Below are positions 47,286 to 55,912 of a stretch of 64,000 nucleotides of DNA, piece after piece. Location of the stretch: positions 248,001-312,000 of the forward strand of contig LVAV01000028.1 of NCBI GenBank assembly GCA_001604185.1, read 5' to 3'. The translations under genes were made by a program, and so were the position numbers. Each line of letters starts with the position of its first letter. Position 1 is the first letter of the stretch. Source of the stretch: Clostridiales bacterium Firm_16. GTDB lineage: Bacteria; Bacillota; Clostridia; Saccharofermentanales; Saccharofermentanaceae. Under the pieces are notes generated by a model. The model did not search any database, was not told the origin of the DNA, and saw nothing but the letters and a program-made list of their open reading frames with translations.

Positions 47286-48458
47286 TCAGATACGGGCTAC
47301 GCCGCTCTTTCTAGCTGCTTCAGCAACAGCTGCAGCAACAGCCTTACCAACGCGCGGATCGAAAGCATCCGGCAGGATGTACTCAGGATTGAGCTCTTCG
47401 TCAGAAACAACACCTGCGATAGCGTTAGCAGCAGCAATCTTCATCTCGTCGTTGATATCAGATGCACGAACATCCAAAGCACCACGGAAGATACCCGGGA
47501 AAGCCAGAACGTTGTTTACCTGATTCGGGAAGTCGGAACGACCGGTAGCCATAACAGCAACGCCAGCCTTCTTAGCCTCATCCGGCAGGATCTCCGGTAC
47601 AGGGTTAGCGCAAGCAAATACGATCGGATCCTTAGCCATGGTAGCAACCATCTCAGCTGTCAGAACGCCCGGAGCAGAAACGCCGATAAATACGTCAGCA
47701 CCAACGATAACGTCCTTGAGGGAACCCTTCTTCATCTTCTGGTTTGTGATAGCAGCGATCTCTTCCTTAGCGGAATTCAACTTCTCACGTCCCTGATAGA
47801 TCGCACCGGTTCTATCGCAAAGAACAACATCCTGAAGGCCTCTGGAGATCAGGAGCTTCGTGATAGCAGTAGCAGCAGCACCAGCACCGTTAACAACTAC
47901 AGAAATCTCTTCGATCTTCTTGCCAACGATCTTAAGAGCATTGGTAAGACCTGCAAGAGTAATAACAGCAGTACCATGCTGGTCATCGTGGAAGATCGGA
48001 ATATCACATCTTTCCTTCAGTTTCTTCTCGATTTCGAAGCATCTCGGAGCGGAAATATCCTCGAGGTTAACGCCACCGAAAGAACCGGCCAGCAGAGCAA
48101 CGGTGTTAACGATATCGTCAACTTCCTTGGAACGGATGCAAAGCGGGAAAGCATCTACATCACCGAAAGCCTTAAACAGTGCGCACTTACCTTCCATAAC
48201 CGGCATACCTGCTTCCGGTCCGATATCACCGAGACCCAGAACAGCGGTGCCATCTGTAACAACAGCAACCAGGTTATGACGACGTGTATATTTGTAAGAA
48301 AGATCGACATCCTTGGAGATTTCAAGACACGGCTCAGCAACACCCGGTGTATAAGCTACAGACAGGTCGTGCTTGGAAGCAACAGGAGCACGTGTGATGA
48401 CTTCGATCTTACCCTTCCATTCAGTATGCTTCTGAATGGCTTCTTGTTTAATATCCAT
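47286..48458 (-). CDS. NAD(P)-dependent malic enzyme
   Basis: 390 residues; oxidative decarboxylation of malate to pyruvate with NADP or NAD. Short bacterial form without the phosphotransacetylase-like C-terminal domain. Marks: AYTPGVAEPCLEISKD, LGLGDIGPEAGMPVMEGKC, IFHDDQHGTAVITLAGL with the metal-binding Asp pair, VVNGAGAAATAITKLLI for the cofactor and FACANPVPEILPDEAKKAG. The ATG at 48458 is chosen, because GGAGGA lies seven bases before it; the in-frame GTG overlaps that site. Confidence 0.95.
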   Translation of the reverse strand: MDIKQEAIQKHTEWKGKIEVITRAPVASKHDLSVAYTPGVAEPCLEISKDVDLSYKYTRRHNLVAVVTDGTAVLGLGDIGPEAGMPVMEGKCALFKAFGDVDAFPLCIRSKEVDDIVNTVALLAGSFGGVNLEDISAPRCFEIEKKLKERCDIPIFHDDQHGTAVITLAGLTNALKIVGKKIEEISVVVNGAGAAATAITKLLISRGLQDVVLCDRTGAIYQGREKLNSAKEEIAAITNQKMKKGSLKDVIVGADVFIGVSAPGVLTAEMVATMAKDPIVFACANPVPEILPDEAKKAGVAVMATGRSDFPNQVNNVLAFPGIFRGALDVRASDINDEMKIAAANAIAGVVSDEELNPEYILPDAFDPRVGKAVAAAVAEAARKSGVARI

Positions 48459-48498
48459 AATTCTATCCTCCACTAAAGTTTTTTACAGGAACATTACA

Positions 48499-48527
48499 AT
48501 AATAGGCAAACATGCACAAAAATGCAA
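48499..48527 (-). promoter_or_regulatory. Promoter of malic enzyme
   Basis: Minus strand TTGCAT (48522-48527) and TATTAT (48499-48504), spacing 17. Confidence 0.6.
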
Positions 48528-48604
48528 TTCATGAAATCAACAAAGTTACCTATTAAATAGAAAACTTTCGCTACATTTTGCCAAATGGATAATACAAATG
48601 AAAA

Positions 48605-49357
48605 TTATTCTTTAGACAGCATCGTGATCATGTGATAACGGATGCCCATATTTCTGCCGAAGACCAAGGTAAAATACGCTGTAACAAAGCCATAGACCAT
48701 GTAATAGCCGATCGAATCCGTATTCAGGACCAGGGTCATGATGACATTGATCAGGAAGAACACCAGCATGATGATAAACAGTTCGACCAGAATGGCCAGC
48801 TTCATACCATGTGTTGCGATCAAACTTCCGCCAATTGCGGAAAATGAGTTCTTCTTCTCGAAAAAGACCAGCCCCGGTAGTGCGTACAAGGCCGGGATCA
48901 GGAACAGAAAGATGTATGGAAAAATAGAAAAAAGCAGGATCACCGGGAAAAACATGACAACGGTCAGAAGGAAGATCCAGCCGACGCGTGAGAAAAACAC
49001 GTAAGGTACCCGTTTAAATGCCACTTCCCGCTTGTCACAGACATACATCACGAAATAAAAGAGTCCGCTCAGGAACAAGAAAAACATATAAAGGAAAAAA
49101 GCTCCCATGTAGATCACGTTCTGAAGCGTGAAAACAGAAGACATCGGATGTTCCATCATGAAGGAATAAGGATCCGAAGCTTCCTGGACATCCTCATACC
49201 AGTAAAGAAACTGGGAAAAGTCCGGATCTCCCGGTGGGGAGAAAAGAAACCAAAAAGAGACTCCCCACACAAGAAGGAGGAGCAGCACAGCTGCCCACCT
49301 TCTCGTAAGGGAGTCTATCTTAAACGATTGTAACGGATGGGAGAGCAACATTAACAT
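48605..49357 (-). CDS. Multi-pass membrane protein of unknown function
   Basis: 250 residues, no family recognised. Five or six membrane helices: WAAVLLLLLVWGVSFWFLF, IYMGAFFLYMFFLFLSGLFY, IFLLTVVMFFPVILLFSIFP with its continuation, LAILVELFIIMLVFFLINVI and a C-terminal one. The segment LPGLVFFEKKNSFSAIGGSL between helices recalls DUF975-type proteins, but this is weak. The start is the ATG at 49357, about twelve bases from AGGAGG. It is the last gene in the hydrogenase-sensor run, 20 bases after the ferredoxin-like gene, and may be a chance passenger. Confidence 0.6.
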   Translation of the reverse strand: MLMLLSHPLQSFKIDSLTRRWAAVLLLLLVWGVSFWFLFSPPGDPDFSQFLYWYEDVQEASDPYSFMMEHPMSSVFTLQNVIYMGAFFLYMFFLFLSGLFYFVMYVCDKREVAFKRVPYVFFSRVGWIFLLTVVMFFPVILLFSIFPYIFLFLIPALYALPGLVFFEKKNSFSAIGGSLIATHGMKLAILVELFIIMLVFFLINVIMTLVLNTDSIGYYMVYGFVTAYFTLVFGRNMGIRYHMITMLSKE

Positions 49358-49377
49358 CTCTTCCCGAATCCTCCTTC

Positions 49378-49743
49378 TTAGAGCTGAACAGTAGCGATGG
49401 TAAGATCGTCGCAAACCTGACCGTTTACGATGTGCTCAGCAACCATGCGCTTTGCCTTGTTCGGATCCATCTTAATGTAGGTAACCTTGTTACCGTCAGC
49501 GTCGATTACTTCAACGATCGGCTCATACTTGCAAAGGCCGATGCAGCCTGTCATGGTAACAGCTACATCCTCGATACCACGAGTCTTCAGTTCCTCAACG
49601 ATTGCAGTCATTACCGGACGTGCACCAGCTGCGATACCGCAAGTAGCCATACCAACTACGATACGCTTGCCGGCTTCCGATCTTGCGGACATGTCAGACT
49701 TTGCCTTGTTCTTGATTGCTTCGAGTTCTGCTAATGATTTCAT
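49378..49743 (-). CDS. Thioredoxin-like [2Fe-2S] ferredoxin (HydC/NuoE C-terminal type)
   Basis: 121 residues. Thioredoxin-like ferredoxin fold with cysteines at 35 (ATCGIAAGARPVM), 67 and 71 (TGCIGLCKYEPIV) and 111. The first partner of the usual C-x4-C pair is not at the standard place, so which residues hold the cluster cannot be settled by eye. In Clostridia this protein type is encoded beside electron-bifurcating hydrogenase genes (hydABC). Here hydA and hydB do not follow. It starts two bases after the stop of the ATPase gene upstream, with GGAGG before the ATG. Confidence 0.8.
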   Translation of the reverse strand: MKSLAELEAIKNKAKSDMSARSEAGKRIVVGMATCGIAAGARPVMTAIVEELKTRGIEDVAVTMTGCIGLCKYEPIVEVIDADGNKVTYIKMDPNKAKRMVAEHIVNGQVCDDLTIATVQL

Positions 49744-49745
49744 AC

Positions 49746-50300
49746 TTATAAACCTCCAAGTATTAATTCTTGTTGTTCGCGATAATAATCACACAAAAAC
49801 AGATATATCTCCGGTTCCTGTAAGGACATGCCGTCCAGTTTCTCCTTGATCTCGCGGGTATCGATCACGGAACTCCCGTTCACATCATGCTCGAAGATGA
49901 CCACAAAGTCACAGGTCTTCTCGCAGGACCCGACCAGTGCTGCTAAGGATTCTCCTACATCTCCCAAAGGAAGACAGTCGATCGACGAAGGTACCAGCGT
50001 AGCCGTCACCTCTGTTCCCTCTCCAAGTTTACTCTGGATCTTCAGATCACCGCCTGTAAGCTCACAAAGTTCCTTCAAAAGAGGAAGACCAAGTCCGACT
50101 TTCCTGGTGCTTCTGGTCGTGGCGAAAGGATCTGTTACCTTGTTGACGAATTCTTCACTCATACCGCATCCGTTATCTATAAACGAGATCACCAGGCGGT
50201 CTTCCTTCGATATCATGTTGATCCGCAAGGTCACCAGCGATGCGCCGGCTCTTGTGGAATTCGTCAGGATATCCAGGATATGAAGTGATAACTCTCTCAA
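49746..50300 (-). CDS. GHKL ATPase protein (histidine-kinase-like ATP-binding)
   Basis: 184 residues. N-box HILDILTNSTRAGAS, G1 SFIDNGCGMSEEFV and G2 GLGLPLLKELCELTGG give a Bergerat ATP-binding fold without a phospho-accepting His domain. A C-terminal 70 residues of unknown fold follow. Starts at TTG (50300), five bases after GGGGGAG. Part of the hydrogenase-sensor cluster, possibly with its own extra promoter in the 82-base gap after the PHP gene. Confidence 0.8.
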   Translation of the reverse strand: MRELSLHILDILTNSTRAGASLVTLRINMISKEDRLVISFIDNGCGMSEEFVNKVTDPFATTRSTRKVGLGLPLLKELCELTGGDLKIQSKLGEGTEVTATLVPSSIDCLPLGDVGESLAALVGSCEKTCDFVVIFEHDVNGSSVIDTREIKEKLDGMSLQEPEIYLFLCDYYREQQELILGGL

Positions 50301-50373
50301 ATAACTCCCCCGTTTCCCACGTCATCAAAGACTGGAAAAGCACTTCAGATCTATACTTGTTATTGTCAACTTG

Positions 50374-50385
50374 TACATTATATCA
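50374..50385 (-). promoter_or_regulatory. Internal extended -10 promoter candidate
   Basis: TGATATAAT on the minus strand directly at the PHP gene stop (TATAAT at 50377-50382), with a poor -35 (TTGCGG, 18 bases). It could drive the ATPase and ferredoxin genes separately. Confidence 0.4.
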
Positions 50386-51141
50386 CTTTCTCATCAAATC
50401 CCGCAATGCATTTACAAAGGTCTCCGCATCAAGATTCGGATTTTTATCGATAGGTAATTTCAAGGAATAACCCGGGTCGGCAATATCAGGAAGTTGATGT
50501 GCGTCGGAATCCACAATGTAGTGATACGTAGCCAGTTCAGGGTGTTTCTCCCAGAACTCGGGAAGATTACATCGGCGACTGACTTCCACCAGTCGTCCTT
50601 TCCACTCCGGCGGGACCGTTCCCAGAGATGCGACCATACTATAGGAATCTTTATCGATATGGGCCGGGATCGCCGCCGCACCAAGGCTGTCCAGTTTATC
50701 ATACAATTCCATCATGGAAACATCAGAACCCGTCGACAGAAGATACGGGATCTCTTCGATCACCTCATCGTCGTCATTCATCACGTACTGATTACCGAAA
50801 ATCTCCACGCGGTTCTTGATCTTTGGCCGATGACTCTCCCAGAACACCTCAAATTCCCGAGCCTTCTCAACATTGGGAAAAAGACCTAGAACATGGAATC
50901 CTTCTGCCACCTCTACTTCCGTACCGGGAATCACTAACGGGGCATGACCATGTTCTTTCTTTAGGAATTCGGAGCACAGGATCGCCGCCTCACAATTTCT
51001 GGTACTGCAATGATCTGTGATGGCGATCACATCCAGTCCGTTGATCAGGGCCATAGATACCATATTTCCCGGCGTCATATCATTCTCTGCACATGGAGAC
51101 AGTGCAGAATGCATATGAAGATCGCAAACAAATATGGCCAT
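50383..51141 (-). CDS. PHP-domain phosphoesterase
   Basis: 252 residues. PHP metal motifs: CDLHMHSALSPCAEND, VIAITDHCSTRN, and YHYIVDSDAHQLPDI late in the chain. The PHP fold hydrolyses phosphoesters, often nucleotides or signal molecules. It is a fixed companion of HsfB-like hydrogenase genes in Clostridia. Specificity unknown. Lies ten bases after the second DRTGG gene; its ribosome site is weak (AATAGG), so coupling is probable. Confidence 0.88.
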   Translation of the reverse strand: MAIFVCDLHMHSALSPCAENDMTPGNMVSMALINGLDVIAITDHCSTRNCEAAILCSEFLKKEHGHAPLVIPGTEVEVAEGFHVLGLFPNVEKAREFEVFWESHRPKIKNRVEIFGNQYVMNDDDEVIEEIPYLLSTGSDVSMMELYDKLDSLGAAAIPAHIDKDSYSMVASLGTVPPEWKGRLVEVSRRCNLPEFWEKHPELATYHYIVDSDAHQLPDIADPGYSLKLPIDKNPNLDAETFVNALRDLMRK

Positions 51142-51150
51142 TACCTATTC

Positions 51151-51498
51151 TTACGCCTCCATTGTCCCTAATACTCCGTTCAGCACGGCACAGGCAGTAT
51201 AAGTATCAAGAGATGTCGTACATACACAGATCTGCTCTTCTTTCGCCTTCGCTACGACCGGCTCCTGAAGGACCACGTCCTCTGTCAGTATCACAAGCGG
51301 ACATTCGTTTAGAGACGCCACGGCGATCACGTTCATGCTGTTAAGGATCGTAAACCAGCACTCTCCGGTCTGAAGGTGCGCCATAACATGGCTTAACATA
51401 TCCCCTGCATAACCTTTCTCGATTTGGGCATCCGGATGGTAGACTTCCGTTAATACAGTAAGTTCCATCGCTTCGATAATCTCAGATACTGTCTTCAT
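51151..51498 (-). CDS. DRTGG-domain protein B
   Basis: 115 residues, one DRTGG-type domain: MELTVLTEVYHPDAQIEKG, CWFTILNSMNVIAVASLNE and PLVILTEDVV. The DRTGG fold is related to regulatory domains in HPr kinase-associated and CBS proteins and may bind a nucleotide. One of two such genes in the cluster; the other is at the start of the run. Ribosome site GGAGAG before the ATG. Confidence 0.8.
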   Translation of the reverse strand: MKTVSEIIEAMELTVLTEVYHPDAQIEKGYAGDMLSHVMAHLQTGECWFTILNSMNVIAVASLNECPLVILTEDVVLQEPVVAKAKEEQICVCTTSLDTYTACAVLNGVLGTMEA

Positions 51499-51565
51499 AT
51501 TCTCTCCTGTTCTTCACCCACACCCGGCGCGTTTACACTTGTTGACCAAAGGGATTACGGGGGTG

Positions 51566-52891
51566 TCATTCTTTACTCATTCTCTTCTGTCTGATGATGC
51601 AGTTATTGATGCTGGCTCTTCCTTGTACGATGTCTTCCGCCATAGCCGCACAGGAAGGTGCACCGCAGGCTCCACAATCCAATTGTGGCAATGTCTCCAG
51701 GATCTTATCGATCTGTTCGTATTTCGTCATGGCCTCACCGATGTTTTCTGACAGACGCATCGCGTGATTCTCCGGCAACGGCAGTTCCCATACCTGAGGT
51801 ATGATGTCTTCTTCATGTACGATCAGCTGCGGGAACAATTCCTTCTCCATGTAGAAATCATGAACATGTTCACGAAGCTTAGCAGTGGAAGTAAAACGGT
51901 TCATAACTGTCAAAGGACCGCCGATACATCCGCCGAAACAGCAGGTTGCCTCAACATAGGCGATCTTCTTGATATTATCGCGGTCGATCTCCTCAAGAAT
52001 ATCGATCACGTTCTCAATACCATCTACAGCAAGGAAGTTCTCGATCTGCATAGATGTCGTCTCTCCGCCAATAGCCGCACAACGCAGACCTTCCGGATCA
52101 GAGATACGGATCGCACGTTCCTCTTCATGAGTCAGAGAATCGTGATGAGAGATCTTATCCAGCAGTTTTCTTAACTGCGGATAAACGTCATGTGTACCGA
52201 CACAAGTTGAAATCAGAGATTTCTTCTTCCATAGCGGATTGATTACCGCCGTGACCTTGGCCGGGCACGGTGAAATATAGCAGATATAGATCAGAGATTT
52301 CTGGATCTGCAGTTTCTGACACAGATAATCAATAGCGTACTGTGCCGTCAATTCCGACGGTGAATCCAATGTCACCAGATGCGAGATCAGCGCGCGGTAT
52401 TTCATCTGGATCAGACGGACCACCACAGGACATGTGGTGGAGATCATGGGGAAAACCTCGTTCTTCTCGTCTTCCGTCATCTCTTCCGCCGCAGCTTGCT
52501 TCTCACTGAGCATCTGTCTTGCTGCAGAAACATATCCGGAATACCCGATCGACTCGTCAAACACATAGTCAAAACCCAGCTCGCGCACCGCTTTCAGCAC
52601 ATCAATACGTGTAACCTGATTCTCAAACTGAGAGAAGATCGCCGGACTGACGATTGCGACTTTAACTTTACCACTGGCAGCAGCAAGACGCTCTTCCAAT
52701 GTGTCCGTCACCGCGATCTTCGCATGATATGGACATATACGGATGCACTGGGCACAGTCAATACAACGGATGTCGTAGATCGTGGCTTTACCACTGCGAA
52801 CTCGGATCGCCTGAGTCGGACACCCCTTGATACAATTGGTACATCCGACGCAAAGATCCCCTATTAATGAAACGCTGTGCAGTTTCTTCAC
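51566..52891 (-). CDS. HsfB-like sensory [FeFe]-hydrogenase-type protein
   Basis: 441 residues. N-terminal 2[4Fe-4S] ferredoxin (Cys 14, 17, 20, 24 and 43, 46, 49, 53), then a hydrogenase large-subunit core and a C-terminal extra cluster motif (Cys 406, 409, 414, 431; LDCGACGAPSC). The three H-cluster motifs are modified. L1 is STTCP (Cys154; the proton-transfer Cys is Thr). L2 is SPCPAK (Cys209, Lys212; the usual Glu is Ala). L3 is TCCFGGCIGGP (Cys318, Cys322; GGGQP absent). All four cubane ligands remain. So cluster binding is likely, but fast H2 catalysis is not. It would act as an H2 or redox sensor for the linked ATPase, DRTGG and PHP proteins. GTG start at 52891. Confidence 0.85.
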   Translation of the reverse strand: MKKLHSVSLIGDLCVGCTNCIKGCPTQAIRVRSGKATIYDIRCIDCAQCIRICPYHAKIAVTDTLEERLAAASGKVKVAIVSPAIFSQFENQVTRIDVLKAVRELGFDYVFDESIGYSGYVSAARQMLSEKQAAAEEMTEDEKNEVFPMISTTCPVVVRLIQMKYRALISHLVTLDSPSELTAQYAIDYLCQKLQIQKSLIYICYISPCPAKVTAVINPLWKKKSLISTCVGTHDVYPQLRKLLDKISHHDSLTHEEERAIRISDPEGLRCAAIGGETTSMQIENFLAVDGIENVIDILEEIDRDNIKKIAYVEATCCFGGCIGGPLTVMNRFTSTAKLREHVHDFYMEKELFPQLIVHEEDIIPQVWELPLPENHAMRLSENIGEAMTKYEQIDKILETLPQLDCGACGAPSCAAMAEDIVQGRASINNCIIRQKRMSKE

Positions 52892-52942
52892 GTTACCCTC
52901 TCAAATCCCGGCAGCAGGTCACCCTGTCTGCACCTCAAAACT

Positions 52943-53365
52943 TCAATTAAACTGGACGACCATGGTGACTTTCGTACCTTCACCAACCTTAGTCTCGATT
53001 TGAAGATCGTCACAGTTCTTCTTAATATTCGGAAGACCCATACCGGCTCCGAATCCCATTTCCCTGGCAAGATCCGGTGCCGTCGACCATCCGGCTACCA
53101 TCGCCTGATCCAGATCCGGGATACCCGGACCATGGTCCTCAATTACGATCACTACCCTGTCCGGATGAACTGTCACTTCAGCCACGCCGCCCTGACCATG
53201 GATCACGGCATTGATCTCTGCTTCGTACATAGCGATAGATGCTCGCTTGATATCTTCTGCTCGAACACCCAGACGGCTCAATGACTTCTTCATGGAACTG
53301 CTGGCTTCTCCGGCATGGGTAAAATCATTTGCTCTTATCTCATATTGGCGTACTAACGGTTCTAT
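52943..53365 (-). CDS. Anti-sigma-factor-like GHKL ATPase, apparent AUA start
   Basis: 140 residues if started at the ATA codon at 53365-53363, which overlaps the DRTGG-A stop as ATAG. The peptide IEPLVRQYEIRANDFTHAGE before the first in-frame ATG (53293) reads as normal family sequence. AAGGAGG lies seven bases before the ATA. There is no ATG, GTG or TTG in frame between. The ATPase core has N-box MYEAEINAVIHG, G1 EDHGPGIPD and G2 GFGAGMGLPNIKK, as in SpoIIAB/RsbW-type serine kinases. Together with the hydrogenase-like sensor it may transmit a redox signal. If the ATA is not used, the protein is 116 residues from 53293. Confidence 0.8.
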   Translation of the reverse strand: MEPLVRQYEIRANDFTHAGEASSSMKKSLSRLGVRAEDIKRASIAMYEAEINAVIHGQGGVAEVTVHPDRVVIVIEDHGPGIPDLDQAMVAGWSTAPDLAREMGFGAGMGLPNIKKNCDDLQIETKVGEGTKVTMVVQFN

Positions 53366-53718
53366 AAGGCAGCCTCCTTTCCACGAAGACCTGCCTGATA
53401 AAGCAGACCACAGCAGGTAAACATCGACAGCGGAGAGGACATCAGACCGATACCCTTCTCTCTGGCCATTTCCTGCATTGTCTCGTCCGGTACTTTTCCT
53501 CTTACGAAGATGATCACCTTTACGTCAAGCATCTCCGCTGTGCGGATCGTTTGTGGATTCACAAGACCTGTGATCATGATCTGGCTGTCGTCACTGCTGA
53601 ATGCCATTACATCGCTCATCAGATCGGAGCCACATGCGATCATCAGATCCTCCGACAAGCTTTCCGATTCTACAAGGACTTTCGCATTTAGAAGACTGGC
53701 GCAATCACAAACTTTCAT
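53362..53718 (-). CDS. DRTGG-domain protein A
   Basis: 118 residues. DRTGG-type domain: AKVLVESESLSEDLMIACGS, DVMAFSSDDSQIMITGLVNP and MLDVKVIIFVRGKVPDETM, then SPLSMFTCCGLLYQAGL with a Cys pair. Starts the sensor cluster; GGGGAGG is eight bases from the ATG. Its last codons contain the ribosome site of the next gene (AAGGAGG), the arrangement that supports AUA initiation there. Confidence 0.82.
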   Translation of the reverse strand: MKVCDCASLLNAKVLVESESLSEDLMIACGSDLMSDVMAFSSDDSQIMITGLVNPQTIRTAEMLDVKVIIFVRGKVPDETMQEMAREKGIGLMSSPLSMFTCCGLLYQAGLRGKEAAL

Positions 53719-53871
53719 ATATGACCTCCCCTGGACGACCGGACCTCATTGCCCGTCCGCCGCATTTTTAGTATCTCGCTATAGGATAATTATATTATTA
53801 TTGTTCATACCTTGCCACATTTTTCGTGGATTTTCCCATAAACCAAAACTCGACCTACGAAAAATTAATGG

Positions 53872-53877
53872 TATAAT
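53872..53877 (+). promoter_or_regulatory. -10 box of glnA promoter
   Basis: TATAAT at 53872-53877 with TCGACC at 53850-53855 as a weak -35 (spacing 16). The same 193-base gap holds a minus-strand TATAAT (53786-53791 region, TGGCAA as weak -35) for the sensor cluster. The rest is AT-rich. Confidence 0.6.
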
Positions 53878-53911
53878 GGCTCTGAATTTATAAACGGAAG
53901 GTGTAACCACT

Positions 53912-55822
53912 ATGACAAACTTTCGAATCTATCCCGACCTTTTGTATCTTTTACCACCAAAGACACACAATGCCCAGGATCTGGAAAACATCCTTCACGC
54001 ACACCCGGAGATCAAGTTCGTCTCCTTCGTAGGTATCGATCTTGCCGGTAACGATACGGATGAGAAAATCCCGATCGGTGACTTTATTGACAATCTCCAG
54101 GGATATTTAAGTGGTTGCGTCGTTCAGACAGACGGATCCTCCGTTGAACTTCCAGGCATCGCCACTTTGAACGATGGCCGTGTGGATTTCGAACCTGATC
54201 GTGATGTAGTATGGTTCATCGATTACAACTACGAACATATTGATTCTACGACAAGCCTCCCTGTAGGCACCCTGCGTATTCCCTCCTTTCTGATCCATAA
54301 CGGCGACAAAGTATGTTCCCGTTCGATCCTGAAGAGATGCACAGAGCGTTTCGCCGCAGAACTGGAGCGTTATCTCCGTGAATATCCGGCCCTCTGCGAG
54401 GAACTCGGATTCTCCATAGACGAATTTGATCACATTGAACTTACCACGGCAACTGAGCTGGAATTCTGGGTAAGCTCTCCTGAAGAGAAAGTTAACACCC
54501 GTGTTCTCTCTACTTCTCAGAGTCTGAAAGAGCAGTACTGGAAGCGTACCAAGGGTGTGGTTCGTACCGCTCTGGAGCAGACAGTTCTTCTTCTCGGTCT
54601 TTATGGCTTTGAGCCGGAGATGGGACATAAGGAAGTCGGCGGTGTTAAGGCTCATCTTTCTGATGCCGGAGATTTCCACAATATCATGGAGCAGCTGGAA
54701 GTCGACTGGCATTATTCCAATGCACTGCAGGCTGCCGATTACGAGCTGATGGCCCGTATCTTTATCAAGGAGATCTTCCGCATGCACGGACTGGAAGTCA
54801 GTTTCTGTGCCAAGCCGTTAGCCGGTGTCGCCGGATCCGGTGAGCATACTCACCTCAATGCCGTCGCTTTCATGAAGGATGGCCACAAGGTCAACCTTTT
54901 CAGTCCGAAAGATATGAAGAAGGATTTCCTCGGAACGATCGGCTGGGGTGCTTTGATGGGATTCATGAAGCATTACACCTTGATCAACCCCTTCATTTCA
55001 GTAACAACGGATGCATTCCTTCGTCTGCAGCCCGGCTTTGAAGCTCCGACCCACGCGGTTGCCTCTCTCGGTAAGGACATTAATACTCCTTCCCGTAACC
55101 GTTCTGTACTTCTCGGCTTGATCCGCAATTCCGAAAGTGCAGTACAGACAAGATTTGAGATCCGCTCTCCTAACCCGCATACCAACACATATCTTTGCCT
55201 TTCTGCTTCCTATCAGTGTATGCTGGATGGTATCGAGTATGCCGTAACATCCGGTCACTCCACTACTGAATTGGAGAAAGAATTCTGCAAAGGTTATGGT
55301 GAAGAAGCAGAATACCTGGAGACAGACAAAGTATATCGTTGCGAAGAAGACATCTTCGCCAACTACTCTACCGAAGAGCGTGACCGTCTCTTCGGCGTAC
55401 CGCCGGCCACTGTTTACGACTCTCTGCGTTGTCTGCTGCATGCAGATGATCTTATCCCGATCCTTTGCGCTGGTGGCGTATTCAGCGATCAGCTTATCTC
55501 TTCCTATGCACATGCAATGCTTGACCGCTGGCAGATGGAGCTTTCCGAGCGCATTATTCCGAATAATCTGTCTCAGATCCGTAACATCGTACCGTTCCAC
55601 GATCCGATGAACAGTTATGATGTAGCGCTTTGGAAGGAAATCGATACGATCCGTAACCGTCTGGCAAAAGATACATCCGAATATGTCTCCATCTTCAAGG
55701 AGATCCGCCTGGCTATCGACGCCAAGAATCTCAAGGAGCTCAGCAAACTGCAGCAGCAGATGAATTCTCTGATGAATGAGATGACCATGCTTTACGCAGA
55801 TTACAGCGCTAACCAGCTCTGA
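53912..55822 (+). CDS. Glutamine synthetase family protein
   Basis: 636 residues, longer than the usual 440-480 of type I. Conserved GS marks: VSFVGIDLAGNDT-type strand, ELTTATELEFWV, GFEPEMGHKEVGGVKAH, AKPLAGVAGSGEHTHLNAVAF (the latter the ATP/His signature), and RFEIRSPNPHTNTYLCLSAS. Most Clostridia have this long form; it makes glutamine from glutamate, ammonia and ATP. The extra length is in the C-terminal 130 residues, largely helical (LQQQMNSLMNEMTMLY). Whether it is the main GS is not provable here. Ribosome site GGAAGGTG before the ATG. A long antisense frame is a shadow. Confidence 0.9.
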   Translation: MTNFRIYPDLLYLLPPKTHNAQDLENILHAHPEIKFVSFVGIDLAGNDTDEKIPIGDFIDNLQGYLSGCVVQTDGSSVELPGIATLNDGRVDFEPDRDVVWFIDYNYEHIDSTTSLPVGTLRIPSFLIHNGDKVCSRSILKRCTERFAAELERYLREYPALCEELGFSIDEFDHIELTTATELEFWVSSPEEKVNTRVLSTSQSLKEQYWKRTKGVVRTALEQTVLLLGLYGFEPEMGHKEVGGVKAHLSDAGDFHNIMEQLEVDWHYSNALQAADYELMARIFIKEIFRMHGLEVSFCAKPLAGVAGSGEHTHLNAVAFMKDGHKVNLFSPKDMKKDFLGTIGWGALMGFMKHYTLINPFISVTTDAFLRLQPGFEAPTHAVASLGKDINTPSRNRSVLLGLIRNSESAVQTRFEIRSPNPHTNTYLCLSASYQCMLDGIEYAVTSGHSTTELEKEFCKGYGEEAEYLETDKVYRCEEDIFANYSTEERDRLFGVPPATVYDSLRCLLHADDLIPILCAGGVFSDQLISSYAHAMLDRWQMELSERIIPNNLSQIRNIVPFHDPMNSYDVALWKEIDTIRNRLAKDTSEYVSIFKEIRLAIDAKNLKELSKLQQQMNSLMNEMTMLYADYSANQL

Positions 55823-55863
55823 CGAAGTTTTTCCCGAAGGAAAACACGATACAGATTAAAAAC

Positions 55864-55912
55864 AAGAGAGGCTGCCCTCTGTATGACTCGATACAGAAAG
55901 GTGGCCTCTCTT
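55864..55912 (+). terminator. Terminator region after glutamine synthetase
   Basis: Outer stem AAGAGAGG / CCTCTCTT and inner stem CTGTAT / ATACAG, separated by an internal loop. The following T run is short. The remaining sequence up to 56080 shows no gene. Confidence 0.6.

Noticed and set aside
46968..48476. 502-residue frame opposite malic enzyme and Lrp
   Set aside because: Crosses two opposite-strand genes and a terminator; no start site; shadow frame.
53811..53835. CCAC-N7-GTGG in the glnA/sensor gap as a Rex-type site
   Set aside because: Does not match the TTGTGAA-type Rex consensus and arms are four bases.
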